The notes under the pieces were generated by a model that was not told the DNA's origin, did no database searches, and saw only the letters and a list, made by a program, of their open reading frames with translations. Both the position numbers and the translations under genes were made by a program. From NCBI GenBank assembly GCA_022813625.1, contig JAKLMB010000022.1:1-64000 (forward strand): a stretch of 64,000 bases of DNA, given 5' to 3'. Source of the DNA: Aaosphaeria pasadenensis (taxonomy: Eukaryota > Ascomycota > Dothideomycetes > Pleosporales). Below, one piece after another: positions 22,696 through 34,047 of this stretch. Within the stretch, counting starts at the first letter, position 1. Each line of letters begins with the position of its first letter.

Positions 22696-24339
22696 GACAC
22701 AGACATGGCCCTTGCACTGGCAATTCTTAATGCTGCCACTGTGACGGACCTCTGTATATAATTGGCATCTACTAGATCGCCCCATGTAGTTTTGCAGTTT
22801 TTGCCAGCAAATATGCTGCATAGCGCTTCGTTCTTCTTCTCCTTTCTGAATCGCCTCCTTACCTAGATATGGTTGGCGGCGAGTGTCCGTTTTCTCTCAT
22901 GCGAATGAAGCGAGCATGGTAGAAGTAGAAAGAAAAGAATGGCGAGGAGAGGCACTCATCTTGCTGCAATTGTGGTTTCTCGCAGCACAAGTTTTTGCCC
23001 CATTGTAATTGACGGGGGACAAATGCATCTTAGCGAGGGCATTTAGATATCTAATTAACTTTACTCATGATATGGAAGACGTTTATATAAGGGAACGAGC
23101 ATTGTGGACTTGTGCATACGAGGTAGATTGGACTATGTGGTAATTATGATATGACATCATCCGACCAGTCTAGCAGGCGTGATGATGTGAGGGAATATCT
23201 GGCACTGCAATAATTAAATCGAACGCGTGAAGGGAAGAATAATGATCGGCGGCGAAGCTTTGCCAAGAGGGCTAAGCTCTTTACCTTGGTATGCATCTCT
23301 GGTTCTATGTACTACGTTTTGGAAGCATTAAAAATACGTCTCGCAATTACCTATACGATCACATTATCATGCGTGCACCGCCGTCTCGTGTACAGACTAC
23401 AAGCATCCATGCGGGTTGGCCCGAGTAGCTGGTGGTCGGTCTATTGGCCAAATAATACGGCACCTAGGTAGGAATCAGGACGATTACATCGCGAGGTAGT
23501 TCGATCTAGCCAGCCCTCATCCTACGATAAGGAGATTGACTACACAACAAGTCACAAGCAGGATGTTCCTGGCAACCTTTGTAGCCTATTAGAGCGGAAG
23601 TTTTTCACAGAGTGCATTATGAGAAACCTCTGGTAACAATAATGAAACGGTAACCACTCGCTCGCAACAATGCAGACCTGCTCGAGCTGAGGGCAGTAGC
23701 GATGGCTTCCGTCCCATCCGCGCCGTCCGCGAGCCGAAGAAGCTTCGTCATCACGAATCATGGCCGAGTGGCTGAGGAAGTGTGGCCTGCCTCCCAATGA
23801 AATGACGAGGAGACTGCTAGGAATGGGTGGCCAAACCTAGGATCTAAAATCTCGGCCTCTTTCAATGACATAATGGGGCCTACATCTTCACCCATGGCTA
23901 TCTAGAAGTTGCCTAAATATATCTATTCGCTGGCTCACCCTTTCTACGTTGCAACATTCCACCCTTTGTATGTCCGCTGCACATATACTTCTTCTCCCTC
24001 GCTCTTCACTTTCTCTCACAGCCTCTCCACCTTTATTCTTCATATATCAGACTTCAACGTCCCCGCAAGCAACCCGACGATTCAAGACAACCCGTCCGTC
24101 GTGGTTCTATTACTCTCTTTCCTATTAATTATCGGCCGCCTCGTTGATTTAATTCGCGACAATAAGTCGCCTTCCTTAAGAGTCCACCGCGCCAACCCTA
24201 AGTCTTTAACAAAACATTCTCCGGCTCAAACGAGCCATCATCTGTGGACCTTTACAATTGCACCGGAGAGAAGAGAATTGGAACCTCCATCCGGCACGCC
24301 CCATAATCAAACCTCATCGCCAAATCCCCATTCGCAATC
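22696..24339. other. Intergenic region SLA1 / CYSTM gene
   Basis: 1.64 kb. The first part will be the SLA1 3' untranslated region. No convincing ORF. The 400 bp before 24340 are C/T-rich and contain likely promoter and leader of the cysteine-rich gene, including TATATCT near 23916. A tRNA-like A-box at 23761 has no matching B-box. Confidence 0.5.
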
Positions 24340-24757
24340 ATGTCAGCAAACCAGTACTACAACCAAGGCCCTCCTCAATACCCCCAACAAAGGTTAGTCA
24401 CGAACCTTACCTATTACTGTCTTTGACAATGAACCGAAATGCTAACGATCGCACAGCTACAGCGGTCCTTACGGCCAACCTCAATATGGCGGTCCACCGC
24501 CCCAGCAGCAGATGTACTATCCACCACAGGGACAGCAAATGCAATACCAGCAGGGGCCACCGCCACCACAGAGGCAGTCAAAGGATCGGGGATGTTTGGC
24601 CGCTTGGTAAGTGAATGTTTTCGAGGCACATGGTCCCATGATACGTGCTCAAACCTAATCTGTGCACAGTCTGGCAACCCTTTGCTGTTGTTTCGTCTGT
24701 GAGGAGGGTTGCGAATGCTGCATCGATTGTTGCGAATGTGCCGAAGACTGTTGCTGA
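24340..24757 (+). CDS. CYSTM-family cysteine-rich tail-anchored protein, 96 aa
   Basis: Small protein assembled from three exons: 24340-24392, 24457-24606 and 24670-24757 (donors GTTAGT and GTAAGT; acceptors GCACAG and GCACAG). All junctions are in phase and end at a TGA. Residues 1-62 are Gln/Pro/Tyr/Gly-rich (repeats of the type GPPPQQQ, YPPQGQQ). The last 34 residues hold 14 cysteines, with CLATLCCCFVCEEGC at the centre. This matches the CYSTM architecture: a disordered Q/P/Y head and a short Cys-rich membrane-associated C-terminus, known from plant and fungal stress-tolerance proteins. The exact role here is unknown. Every exon is too short to show up as a long ORF. The intron inside the Cys-rich part splits a TG|T cysteine codon. 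Confidence 0.85.
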
Positions 24758-25159
24758 TGACGAAATAATGGAACGGCCATGTGCCCGGACCCTTCTATAC
24801 CCCCCGAGGGCGCATTTCCTTGATTCGACCATTCCGTTAACATTAGGTGTGTTGAGCGGGAGGGCAAATCTGTAGTTTTCCTTTTCAGAGTGCGTAGCGT
24901 ACACAATACCTGTGAGCACGCCGACCGCCCTCCACAACTGTATATAGCACTTGCAGAATATCCCAGCAAAGAGAAGTTTCCTCTCGCTACTTTTCAGCTT
25001 CGATCTATGTTAATTGGGGGCAGCATGTATCACAACGACTGCTTGTGAAGCAGAGCCTGGGTGGGCCATTCGTCAACAAGCACCACTGTGAGATGCTGTC
25101 AGCCGAAAAGGAAACAAACGAAGTTTCATTTAGTTAATAAGTCGATATACCAGAATTCC
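24758..25159. other. Convergent spacer CYSTM gene / NUFIP gene
   Basis: 402 bp between convergent 3' ends, presumably two 3' untranslated regions. Nothing else was recognised. Confidence 0.6.
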
Positions 25160-26683
25160 TCAGCCTAGAAACCCATGTTGCCCAAGCCATTTAATCGCAT
25201 CGAGTGTATATCGATCGGTCTTTGCGCTTTCCTGTTCCACCAATCTTTCGTACAGGCTTAGCTTCTTATTCTCCTCCCTTGGTGGGTGAGCCAGTTTACA
25301 TCGATCTTTGTACTTGCAGTTGCCCCTTAGCCAGTGGGAACATGCACGAGGGCCCTTCTCAGCACTGCCTGTAGCCCCGGTTCTTGACGGGGGTGGTGGG
25401 GGTACTGCATTACAAGGGACGATCTTGGAGGACAATTTCTCCGGCTCCATTTCATTCTCATCAGATTCCTCGTCGGATCCTTCATCATCTGATTCCCCAG
25501 AGCTCGAAACCACAGAAGATTCCGAGAGAACCGAACTCTCATCCCCGGAGTTACTGTCAGTGCCGTACCCAAGTCCAAGATCGACTTTTGGTTTGCCTGT
25601 AACTTGACTCGGCTGCCCCTCAGTCGTTGAGGTACTCCGGGAATCGATTTCGCGGGCGTGCGATGCATTTCCATCCTTTTCGGGGTTGCGCACTATTCTG
25701 GTCGAGACTTCACCAAAGCTCTTTTCTGGGTTTATGTGAACAACTGGCCCACCTTTCACCTTGCGCAAGAACATAAGTTCACTAGCACGTTTCTCGGCCT
25801 TCTCCTGCGCCTTAATCTGTGACCTCAGGCGCGTGGGATACTGCTTTCTACGGTCTTCAATCCAGGCTGCTATGTCAGCCGGGGTCTGCAGAGATACCGT
25901 ACGGCCCTCATGCTCGAACGTCATGCGTTGTGAGGCAGGTAATAGCGCGTATGCCGCTTCTTCATCAATATCCTCACCGGCTCCATCGTCACTGCCATCC
26001 GATTCCGGTGCACTTGTCGTGAGACCTAGATTCATTCTTTGCTTGCCCAGAGTATTCACATCTTTGGCTGCCGCGGCGTTCGACGATGGTGTGATAGGAT
26101 GCGATGGTAGAGAGAAGCCGAAACTTGGTATAGCCGGCGCAGGGGCAGATTTAGCTTTCGGTGGCTTTGATTGTGCTTGTTGGGAGCGCTGATTGTGATG
26201 CTGTTCCGTCCGCCCCGAGCTTTCTACTGTTCGCTTCCGTTTTCTGTTGCTCTCTGGCGAGCCGGTTTGTGTGGGCGCAATGCTGCTTTGTCGCGGCTCG
26301 CCTGTTTGCTCATTCAATGAACGCACTTGAGTGGAAGCGTTCCAATGGGGTATCCTGTCATTGGACGAAACCATACCACGCTGCTGGTCACTTTCAGACA
26401 TCGTTGACTGCAACTGCGGGTGGATCTGCCGGTTACCGGGCCCCTGGCGAGATACTTGTTTACCTCCGTTGTAAAACCCTCTCCCTCCTCTCCCTCCTCT
26501 TCCTTGTCTGATATTCGCGTGGCTGGTCCCACGTGTCTGCCATCCTCGACCGTAACCACTGCTGGTGTTGTTTGCGTTTCTTCCGCGGCTTGATGAGAGT
26601 GTTGGCGCATCATTCATGGGAGCTTGCTGAATTGAGGACGGGGGAGGCGGTGGGGGTGGAGGGGGAAACTTGAAGGGTGTCAT
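25160..26683 (-). CDS. NUFIP1-domain, CCCH zinc-finger protein (Rsa1/NUFIP family)
   Basis: 507-aa single-exon nuclear protein, expected by family to act with the R2TP/Snu13 machinery in box C/D snoRNP assembly (human NUFIP1, yeast Rsa1). It opens with a polyproline tract and an RGG-rich stretch (RQGRGGRGGRG near 60). A central NUFIP1-type segment near 264-300 has ADIAAWIEDRRKQYPTR, the conserved Trp-x-x-x-Arg-Arg-x-x-Tyr-Pro core. A Ser/Asp/Glu-rich linker follows. One C-x7-C-x5-C-x3-H zinc finger lies at about 456-475 (CSHWLRGNCKYKDRCKLAH). A conserved-looking C-terminus follows with LYERLVEQE and a final IKWLGQHGFLG. It is divergent from RPC25. The snoRNP role is inferred from the family. 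Confidence 0.85.
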   Translation of the reverse strand: MTPFKFPPPPPPPPPSSIQQAPMNDAPTLSSSRGRNANNTSSGYGRGWQTRGTSHANIRQGRGGRGGRGFYNGGKQVSRQGPGNRQIHPQLQSTMSESDQQRGMVSSNDRIPHWNASTQVRSLNEQTGEPRQSSIAPTQTGSPESNRKRKRTVESSGRTEQHHNQRSQQAQSKPPKAKSAPAPAIPSFGFSLPSHPITPSSNAAAAKDVNTLGKQRMNLGLTTSAPESDGSDDGAGEDIDEEAAYALLPASQRMTFEHEGRTVSLQTPADIAAWIEDRRKQYPTRLRSQIKAQEKAEKRASELMFLRKVKGGPVVHINPEKSFGEVSTRIVRNPEKDGNASHAREIDSRSTSTTEGQPSQVTGKPKVDLGLGYGTDSNSGDESSVLSESSVVSSSGESDDEGSDEESDENEMEPEKLSSKIVPCNAVPPPPPSRTGATGSAEKGPRACSHWLRGNCKYKDRCKLAHPPREENKKLSLYERLVEQESAKTDRYTLDAIKWLGQHGFLG

Positions 26684-27160
26684 CTTTCAGAACGGTGAGC
26701 TGTCATGGTACTCAACGGCCCATAAGGATAATATCGAAGCTTTCGTCGTAGCCGTAATGGTGGTAATATCACCGGGATGGCTGATGATTGATGGTTGTTG
26801 GTTGTTGGAGTGCAGGAAATAATACTCGTAGCTTCCTTATCGATAGAGAGAATATGTTGCTTAGCTCGGCCACTTTGCGCCACTTTGCGCCGATCAATCA
26901 CCCACCGACCACTGAACCGTCGATTCTCACTCATTCCCTAACTACCTAATACCTCGTACCTTTACCTAACTCTACCGGACTACCGGGCCATTACTGGACC
27001 AAACTGAACATTCCAATCTTATCCTCACCCTCGTTGCATGCATCTTTGGCATTAGATGCTCGCTTTCTCTTTCCCTGGGATCATGACCTGATAGTGCTCG
27101 CTATACTGAATCACTCAACGGTAAAGGAACAAACGGAAAGAGATTACAGTTCATATCACA
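26684..27160. promoter_or_regulatory. Shared divergent promoter region of the NUFIP-like gene and RPC25
   Basis: 477 bp between divergent start codons. The sequence CGCCACTTTG is repeated in tandem at about 26876-26890. No TATA box was recognised. Both flanking genes serve RNA production (snoRNP assembly and Pol III), so joint control is plausible but not shown. Confidence 0.55.
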
Positions 27161-28079
27161 ATGTTCATAACTGTTAGTTGGTCCTTGATTCAGTAGGGTC
27201 GAAGCCGGGGCGCTGCGGTCAAGTTGCTAATTTTTTTCTTACTGACAGACAACAATTCAAGACCTGATCCAGATTAGGCCCCAAGAATTCGAGAAACCCA
27301 GCGCCCAGGCCATAAAGGATGCGATAAATGCAAAATATTCGAATAGAATCATTCAAAACATTGGGTTATGCGTCTGCCTATGGGATGTCTCGGAGAGCAC
27401 AGAAGGTCTCATAGGTCACGGGACCGGGCTTGTCAATGTGAATGGCAAGTAATCACCACCATCGTTTCGAGTGCGACGTGTTTTTTGCACACATCTCGGA
27501 GAGCTCGAGCAGAATTTTGTGGCAAATGCTACTGCCATATGGTTCTACCTGCCAATTAAGCAATCTTGTATCGGCCGACTGACGTTGTAGTAGTCGAGTT
27601 TAGGATGGTGGTTTTCCGCCCTTTCCGTGGTGAAATCATACGCGCAAGGATAAAGATGGCTACAGAGGAGGGCATATTTCTTGATGTAGACTTCACATCA
27701 GAGATCTTCGTACCGTACCAGAACCTGTTCCCGGGCTCAACCTTCGATCGTGGAGAGGGCGTTTTCATCTGGAAGACGGAAGAGGGCCATGAGCTCTTCT
27801 TTGATAAGGGAGAGCCGGTACTTTTCCGCGTTGAGCAGGAGGAATGGATCGATCAAAAGCCTACCGTGATACAGAAGGACGAGGACGGTGAGATCATTGA
27901 GACGAGAGATACAAGTTGGAGAGTCATAGTAAGTACTATCTATGAGATCACCGCCGAATGACGAATATTGAAAGATCCAGGGCTCGATGAGTATGGAGGG
28001 ATTGGGTCCAACATTGTGGTGGGGAGATCAGGAGGAAGGGGATGATGAACAGGGGCAAGGTGATGAGATGGAAGAGTAA
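27161..28079 (+). CDS. RPC25: DNA-directed RNA polymerase III subunit Rpc25 (RPC8)
   Basis: Stalk subunit of Pol III, partner of Rpc17, needed for initiation at tRNA and 5S genes. Four exons: 27161-27172, 27249-27444, 27594-27928 and 27981-28079, giving 213 aa (yeast 212). Exon 1 encodes only MFIT. Exon 2 gives the N-terminal SHS2-like domain with the block IIQNIGLCVCLWD. Exon 3 starts VEFRMVVFRPFRGEI and covers the OB-fold domain. Exon 4 ends with GSMSMEGLGPTLWWGD, the family's C-terminal signature, plus an acidic tail. The second intron uses a GC donor (GCAAGT at 27445). Its acceptor is a TAGTAG pair; the second AG was chosen because it yields VNVNVEFR. For intron 3 the CAG at 27980 was preferred over AAG at 27974, which would add two residues. 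Confidence 0.9.
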
Positions 28080-29809
28080 GGCTACGCAGGCCGATGTCAA
28101 ATGGCACATGGTCCTGGGCTTGCACTGTTTCGATAAGAGAAAGTGAGATACTTGTAATTCTATATTCCCACCAATCGTGTCTTTACTCTCCAATAACGTA
28201 TGTGCAGCCATGGTCCCCAATCCAGACCTCATGTTCTTTCTTTGCATCGACATCGATTCGATCACCAGCAACGAATGTTGCTTTAGTGGGATTTATATCC
28301 TTAGGATAGACTATGGTCAGTTGCCCATCAAGGATCAGATGCTGGAGGCATTAATACATTGCCGTTTCAGCAAATGCAAGACAGTATTGTAGACTAGGGC
28401 TTACAGTGGTCAAACCGTCATGCACATGCGGTGGATAGTGGGAGTTACTACAAGGCGAGGGTCAATTCGTTAGCCCTGATACCAATTCTATGATGCTGAG
28501 GTGAGAGAAGCGTGGCCGATCAGTCATACAGGCAGTGCAGGTGAATGCGTGCGACGGCTATGGCCATGTCTGCGGGTTCACGGGCTTACGGGCTGTCGGT
28601 CCATGTAAAGACATGTTTGAACCCCCAGGAGCGCACCTTATCTTCAGCATCCCTCTTGAAACTTTCCATGACCGCGACTAGTTGGAGAGAGATGAGGAGT
28701 GCAAATAACGTTTCGTTTAGGATTCTGGTACCCTGTAATTTGTATGTGGTCGGTTGATCAAGGTTGAGGTTGAGGTGAAGATACAATGTGACGTAGACTT
28801 GGGTCGATTCGATATCGATAAGTGGCCGCAAGCCTGCTCCCCTCCCCCTTCGGGCGCCCCCACCTTCCAATGCTCGTGTAGTGCCTGGGTACACAGCCCG
28901 TAAGTATCTATCTGGGCGGACCGCCTACAAATAGTACGTAGGGTCTCTGTACCTGCTAAGTGTCTATTAATACTACGAGGTACAAGGTAATTACCTTAAT
29001 TAACTACGAGGTGGCTAACTACCTAGGTACTTTAGGTTCTTTAGGTACCTAACCAGAAGCACCCACTCGTAAGGTACATGTAATAGTAGTCAACTACTCC
29101 CTGTGATACTCTCACACCAACACGCACTCACACTATGATTTGTTTGTAACAAACGTTTCATGTCTGTGAAACTATAAAAGAAAAGTCGGCACCCGGCACC
29201 GTCATGACCCTAGGCACCTTGGTAGGGTAACTTACTCTTACCTACCTACTTAAGTTTGTCGATCAAACAGGAAAACAACAAAGCTGCCAAGCCTGCCTCA
29301 CAGCTCACTTCCTTCCTTCAGCTCCAAATCTCTGGTGCCGCTCACTTCTTACTTTTCTTCTTCTCCTTCTCCCTCTCCCTCTCCCTCTCCCTCTTCTCTT
29401 CCCTCTCACTGCTTCTCATCTGTACCTTCGCGCCTACCTCCCTACATTTTCACTCTACACTTAGGAGGCTTTCCACGACTTAACCGTTGTTTACTTGAGG
29501 TGGTGAGTGAGCTACCCCACGCCTGACGATAGTACTGTGCCTGTCTGCCTCCCGTCCCTCGCGTGACAACGAGTTTGGCGCAAGTCGCTAGACGTTTCAA
29601 TACACGCTGCATCACTGATGGCACAATTACCGTATTATTCCTCAACATCTCATTTCAAGCAGAACTGCACATTCTCTCTTGACGCTGGTGGACTCCCTCA
29701 TGGAGGCTGTTGGCATGCTGGCTTATCAGATATCTGACCCCGCTGTCTAGGCTCTTGCAATATCCACGTCTACGGCCTGCACAGCTTGGCCGACCTCTTG
29801 CTTGAAACA
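28080..29809. other. Intergenic region RPC25 / PLC1
   Basis: 1.73 kb with no convincing ORF. It contains TACCTAGGTA-type sequences at about 29020-29050, a (CTCTCC)n pyrimidine run at about 29366-29395 on the plus strand, and a likely leader for PLC1 from about 29400. Confidence 0.5.
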
Positions 29810-32645
29810 ATGACCACCGCATTGCCATTGGCTGCATCTGCCAGCGCAGAGGTTGCAAAGGACCGAAAATTGGGTGAGCCGAAACTCGACCAACCGCAGC
29901 TCCAAGCTGGAGGCGGGACTGCATCGTCCGCCACAAAGGCTAGAACACTCGACTATCTGAACGACATAATAGCCAATCACCTCAAGATTGCTTACTCGGA
30001 AGCAAATAAACGCTTTGATTTGACCACCAAAGAAGGTCTCGTAAAGTGGCTGGCCGAGGAGCAACAATCGCCCGAACAGGATCCGGGCCTATTCAAGGAC
30101 GGATCATTCTCACATTTTGCCAATTACTTCCTGTCTGGCCTTGCAAATGTCATGGCGGCAGCTCCTAATCTTGATGAGTCCTATCCAATTTCGAATTACT
30201 TCATTTCTTCCAGTCACAACACGTACTTGACTGGAAATCAACTGTCCAGTAACTCAAGTGTAGAAGCCTACAGAAACGTAAGTGCTTAATCTTGTCACTC
30301 TTTTGCTTTTTCATATTCCGGAACGACATTGACGCGCCCTCTAGGTACTGGTTCGAGGCTGTCGTTGCGTAGAAATCGATGTGTGGGACGGCGAGCTTCC
30401 CTCAAGTTCCAGCTCTGAAGATGAGTCAACAAAACCCTCTACGGCAAGTGCGAAGAAGGAGAAAAAGAAGGAAAAGTCTGGATTGGGTATCCGTAAACGC
30501 TTGGAGTTGCGGTTTGGTAGAAAGGCATCGCCTCCACCTGAAGACCGGCAGCCCGAATCCAATCCGTCAGCAATGGCAGATGATAAGATAGAGAAATGGC
30601 GCTCAAATACGTCTTCTCGTGCCGAGCCTCGAGTTCTTCACGGTGACTTTTCCTTTCCGTAATTTTAGAGGAAAATTACTGATATTGTTTAGGATACACA
30701 CTAACAAAGGAGATGTCTTTTCGAGCCGTATGCGCAACGATCAGGGATTTTGCCTTTTCCACATCGTAAGTCCCTCCAGGCGCTCATCACAGCGTCAGGC
30801 TTCTTTCTCTGACTATATCCAGAAAACTACCGTTAATCGTCAGTCTTGAAGTCCATACCAGCCCCGAACAACAGGACATCATGGTTGAGCTTATGCGTGA
30901 ATACTGGAAGGGAATGCTTGTCGATCTCCCTCTTGACCCGTCGCAGGCTTCGGGCGACATAGCGTTACCACCCTTGAAGGATCTCGAAAAGAAAATCATC
31001 ATTAAAGTCAAGCGGGCCGCTCCAAAACCCGTTGACCCCGTCGGCGTCAAACCTACGACTCTACAAGCTCCCACTGAAGTCGCCAAAACCACAACAATCA
31101 ACTCGGCATCATCATCATCGTCCGAGGAAATTCCAGAATCCCAAGCCAATCCACCCGCCCCGAAGCCTAAAATTACCGAAGCCTTGGGAAAGCTCGGAGT
31201 GTACATGGGTGGTTATCATTTCAAAGGCCTCGATCAGCCAGGTGAGCTTCAATAAGCCGCACAAAGGCATGAAAACATTGGTTTGTTAATAATACCTACA
31301 GAGGCGCAAATACCAACCCACGTCTTTTCGCTATCGGAGAAAGCCTTACTGGAGGTCCATGAAACACAGACAACAGCTCTGTTCAATCACAACAAGGTAA
31401 GCAAAATATCATAAAGCCTCAATAGCCCAGTCAAAGAAGCATTCATTGCAGTTTGGACGGATTGCGGAAGCTGCCAATGAGCATAACAACCTCTTCAAAG
31501 AAGTGCTGACTTTGGCCGACAGAACTTCTTCATGCGTGCATATCCTAAAGGCCTGAGATTGAACTCCTCCAACCTCGATCCGTCAATATTTTGGCGAGCT
31601 GGTGTACAAATAGTGGCACTGAACTGGCAACGCTGGGATGGCGGCATGATGCAGAACGAAGCCATGTTTGCTGGTACCAACGGTTGGGTCTTAAAACCCG
31701 AAGGCTATCGGGGAGCTAGTAACGAAATCTCACAGAACACGGCTATTCCACGCCATAATTTAGACCTCTCCATCGAGTTTTATGCTGGACAGGATATCCC
31801 TCTGCCACCCGAAGAAGACGACCCCAACGACTTCAAGCCATACGTCAAAGTTGAACTGCACGTCGAGAAGCGTGAGGAACGTGAAGGGGAACCGCTGCCT
31901 GGTGGCGGGAAAACCAGAGGGGGGGAATATAAGGCGAAAACAAAGACACATCGATCTACCAATCCAGATTTCGGTCGAGAGGTAGTGAAATTTGATGGAG
32001 TTCAGGGAGTGACGGAAGAATTGACCTTTGTGAGGTATGTACGCAGGCCCGCCTGGCCTTCCCAATCTCTTTTTTCCTTTGTTACATCAGTTTCACGTTG
32101 TGGGGCAAGAGATGCACGCGACTTGTTGCACGGGGTTGAACGAGGGGCCTGTTGCGCATGAGGGTTTGCAATTGACCTGTCATCTCTTCGACTGTCCTCA
32201 AACCTAGCACGCTAAACCGATCGCACAACCCCATAACACATTTCCCCCAGTTGTGGAATGACCCGCCATTGCTCTGGCTTACGCCCCTACCATACCAACT
32301 TGATGTTAGGGTAGGGAATGCTTGGGTCAGGACTTTGGGACAACCTTACTTTCTCCATGCACAAGCCTCTTGTATCTATTGCTGGGGAGCTTGTCATCTT
32401 GGCTGGCTGCGTTTAAGCATGCATTTCAGGTCTGGCCATTGAGCTAATCTATGCTAACCTTGTCGGTCAGATTTAAAGTCATGGATGATGAACGACTCTC
32501 GGATGACCTTGCTGCTTGGGCCTGTTTCCGCCTCGATAGGTTGCAATCCGGTCTGCGCATACTTCATCTTTATGATTCTAATGGGGTCATCACCAAAGGT
32601 GTATTGTTGGTGAGGATCAAGAAGATAGTGAGTGCAGCTAAGTAG
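29810..32645 (+). CDS. PLC1: Phosphoinositide-specific phospholipase C (Plc1, delta type)
   Basis: Hydrolyses PtdIns(4,5)P2 to inositol trisphosphate and diacylglycerol at membranes. Seven exons: 29810-30277, 30345-30642, 30693-30765, 30823-31241, 31302-31396, 31523-32034 and 32471-32645, all in frame, 679 aa. The X domain starts near 126 with SSSHNTYL (first catalytic His) and continues through CRCVEIDVWDG and VLHGYTLTKE (second catalytic His), with a charged Ser/Lys insert between them. The Y domain has SSNLDPSIFWRAGVQIVALN and GTNGWVLKPEGY. The C2 domain ends in the last exon (LAAWACFRLDRLQSG). Only a short helical segment precedes X: no PH domain and no clear EF-hand loop. The exon 6 start at 31523 was chosen because an earlier AG (31451) breaks the frame before NFFMRAYPKG. 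The last intron is 436 bp, unusually long here. Confidence 0.92.
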
Positions 32646-33733
32646 CATCTTACTTAGTGCGGCACGGAATTTCATTGTGACTATACGGTCCTTTGAACTA
32701 ATCCAGACCACTAGTTTTATCCCCATTCTCGGGCAAGCATTGGTTCAAGGAGAATTACTAGAGGGGTTGCCTTAGGAAGCACCCGCGGCCACCGAACTTC
32801 TATAGACATCAATAGCCGGAGGAGCACTCCGCTCGCAGTGGCTCATAGAGGTGGCTTGCAACGACACTAGAATGACACATATGCAGAAGAGATATTGATC
32901 AGCATATAAATCCCGATTGCACCGCACGAGCGTCTCCTATCCATGTGGAGAGGTACATATATGAAACGATCCTGGGCACTTATATATTCGTGTCTCTCTA
33001 TGGTGAGCTCTTGAATCTAATTTTCGCTTGAGATACTCCGTAGCAACATCGATGAGCTGTTTTAGCCACGCCACTTTTGGCGACGGTGCGCTTCTATTCC
33101 CTTGAATCAATCATGCAGTCTAGCCTTACTCGGAAAATCCGAGAAGTACAAGGTTGTACTTGACACGCGTTTACAGTTATTCAGTGTCAATCTCGGTTTT
33201 GCTCCACTGCTTTAACAACTTGGTCCAATATGTCAACTGATGCGGGAAGCAAATGTTGCTATAGAGGAAAGATCACATTGGTGGGTAGATGACGCATTCT
33301 GGTCGGAAGTTGTACTCAAGGGCCACTCGATCGCCTGGTCATCACAATTAGACTACGTCTCGAATGGAAATCCGGAAGACAACAACAAAGTAACACACCA
33401 TCTTGAATTGCTCATTAAGAAGGTGAAAGAAAGACTCGTGAACCTGTCTTTGGACACTGCTCAATCCAGTGACATGTAATTCGAACATATGTCTTTAGCC
33501 GAGGGCCATTTGGTCGTACATGTAGGTCATGACCTGGCAAGTAAGGAGAATTTGTCAGGTACAACATGGCTAATTCAGTGCAGGGAGTGTAGATTCAACA
33601 CCATAGAGCAATCCATTTGTATCTTAGAGTCAGATCGCAGTTATAGCGCAGAGTCAGGCACGAATATATTGTATTGCGAATCACGAATGAATGGCATAAT
33701 GACCAAAGATCCTGTTTCTGGCGTGGCCGTGTG

Positions 33734-34047
33734 TCAGTAAATAAGTATCATGGATATGGGTACGGATTTTATAGGGCGATGAGTACAAAAATATGTTTCT
33801 GAGAAGGCAAAAGAAGTATATATAAGATAAACTGCATAACGCTTACCACTTCTAGTATCAAAAGTCTCGATCAACTCGTGCCAGTGGGAAGCAGTGACAA
33901 TTAATGGTAGGACTAGACCTTCTTTCTCGTAGTGCAAGGGGGCACAGATTGCTCGAACAGGGTCGTCCGTTATCATATCTAGGAGTTTTCGCGCCGGATC
34001 GACGAAAGGTCGACATAGGCACAAGAATACACCAGTAAGCTTTGCAA
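33734..34047 (-). CDS. Hypothetical ORF or gene fragment
   Basis: Open minus-strand frame of about 105 codons with normal-looking composition (FVDPARKLLDMITDDPVRA, then a Trp/His-containing stretch), ending at a TGA at 33736-33734. A 48-bp in-frame segment (33846-33799) has a GTAAGC donor and TTCTCAG acceptor, so it may be an intron. No good ATG lies at the left end of the frame, which suggests a last exon or a remnant of a larger gene. No family was recognised. Confidence 0.25.

Noticed and set aside
23757..23830. tRNA-like start with TGGCCGAGTGG A-box
   Set aside because: No B-box (GGTTCGAATCC-like) follows at the right distance and no acceptor stem pairs, so it is not a tRNA gene.
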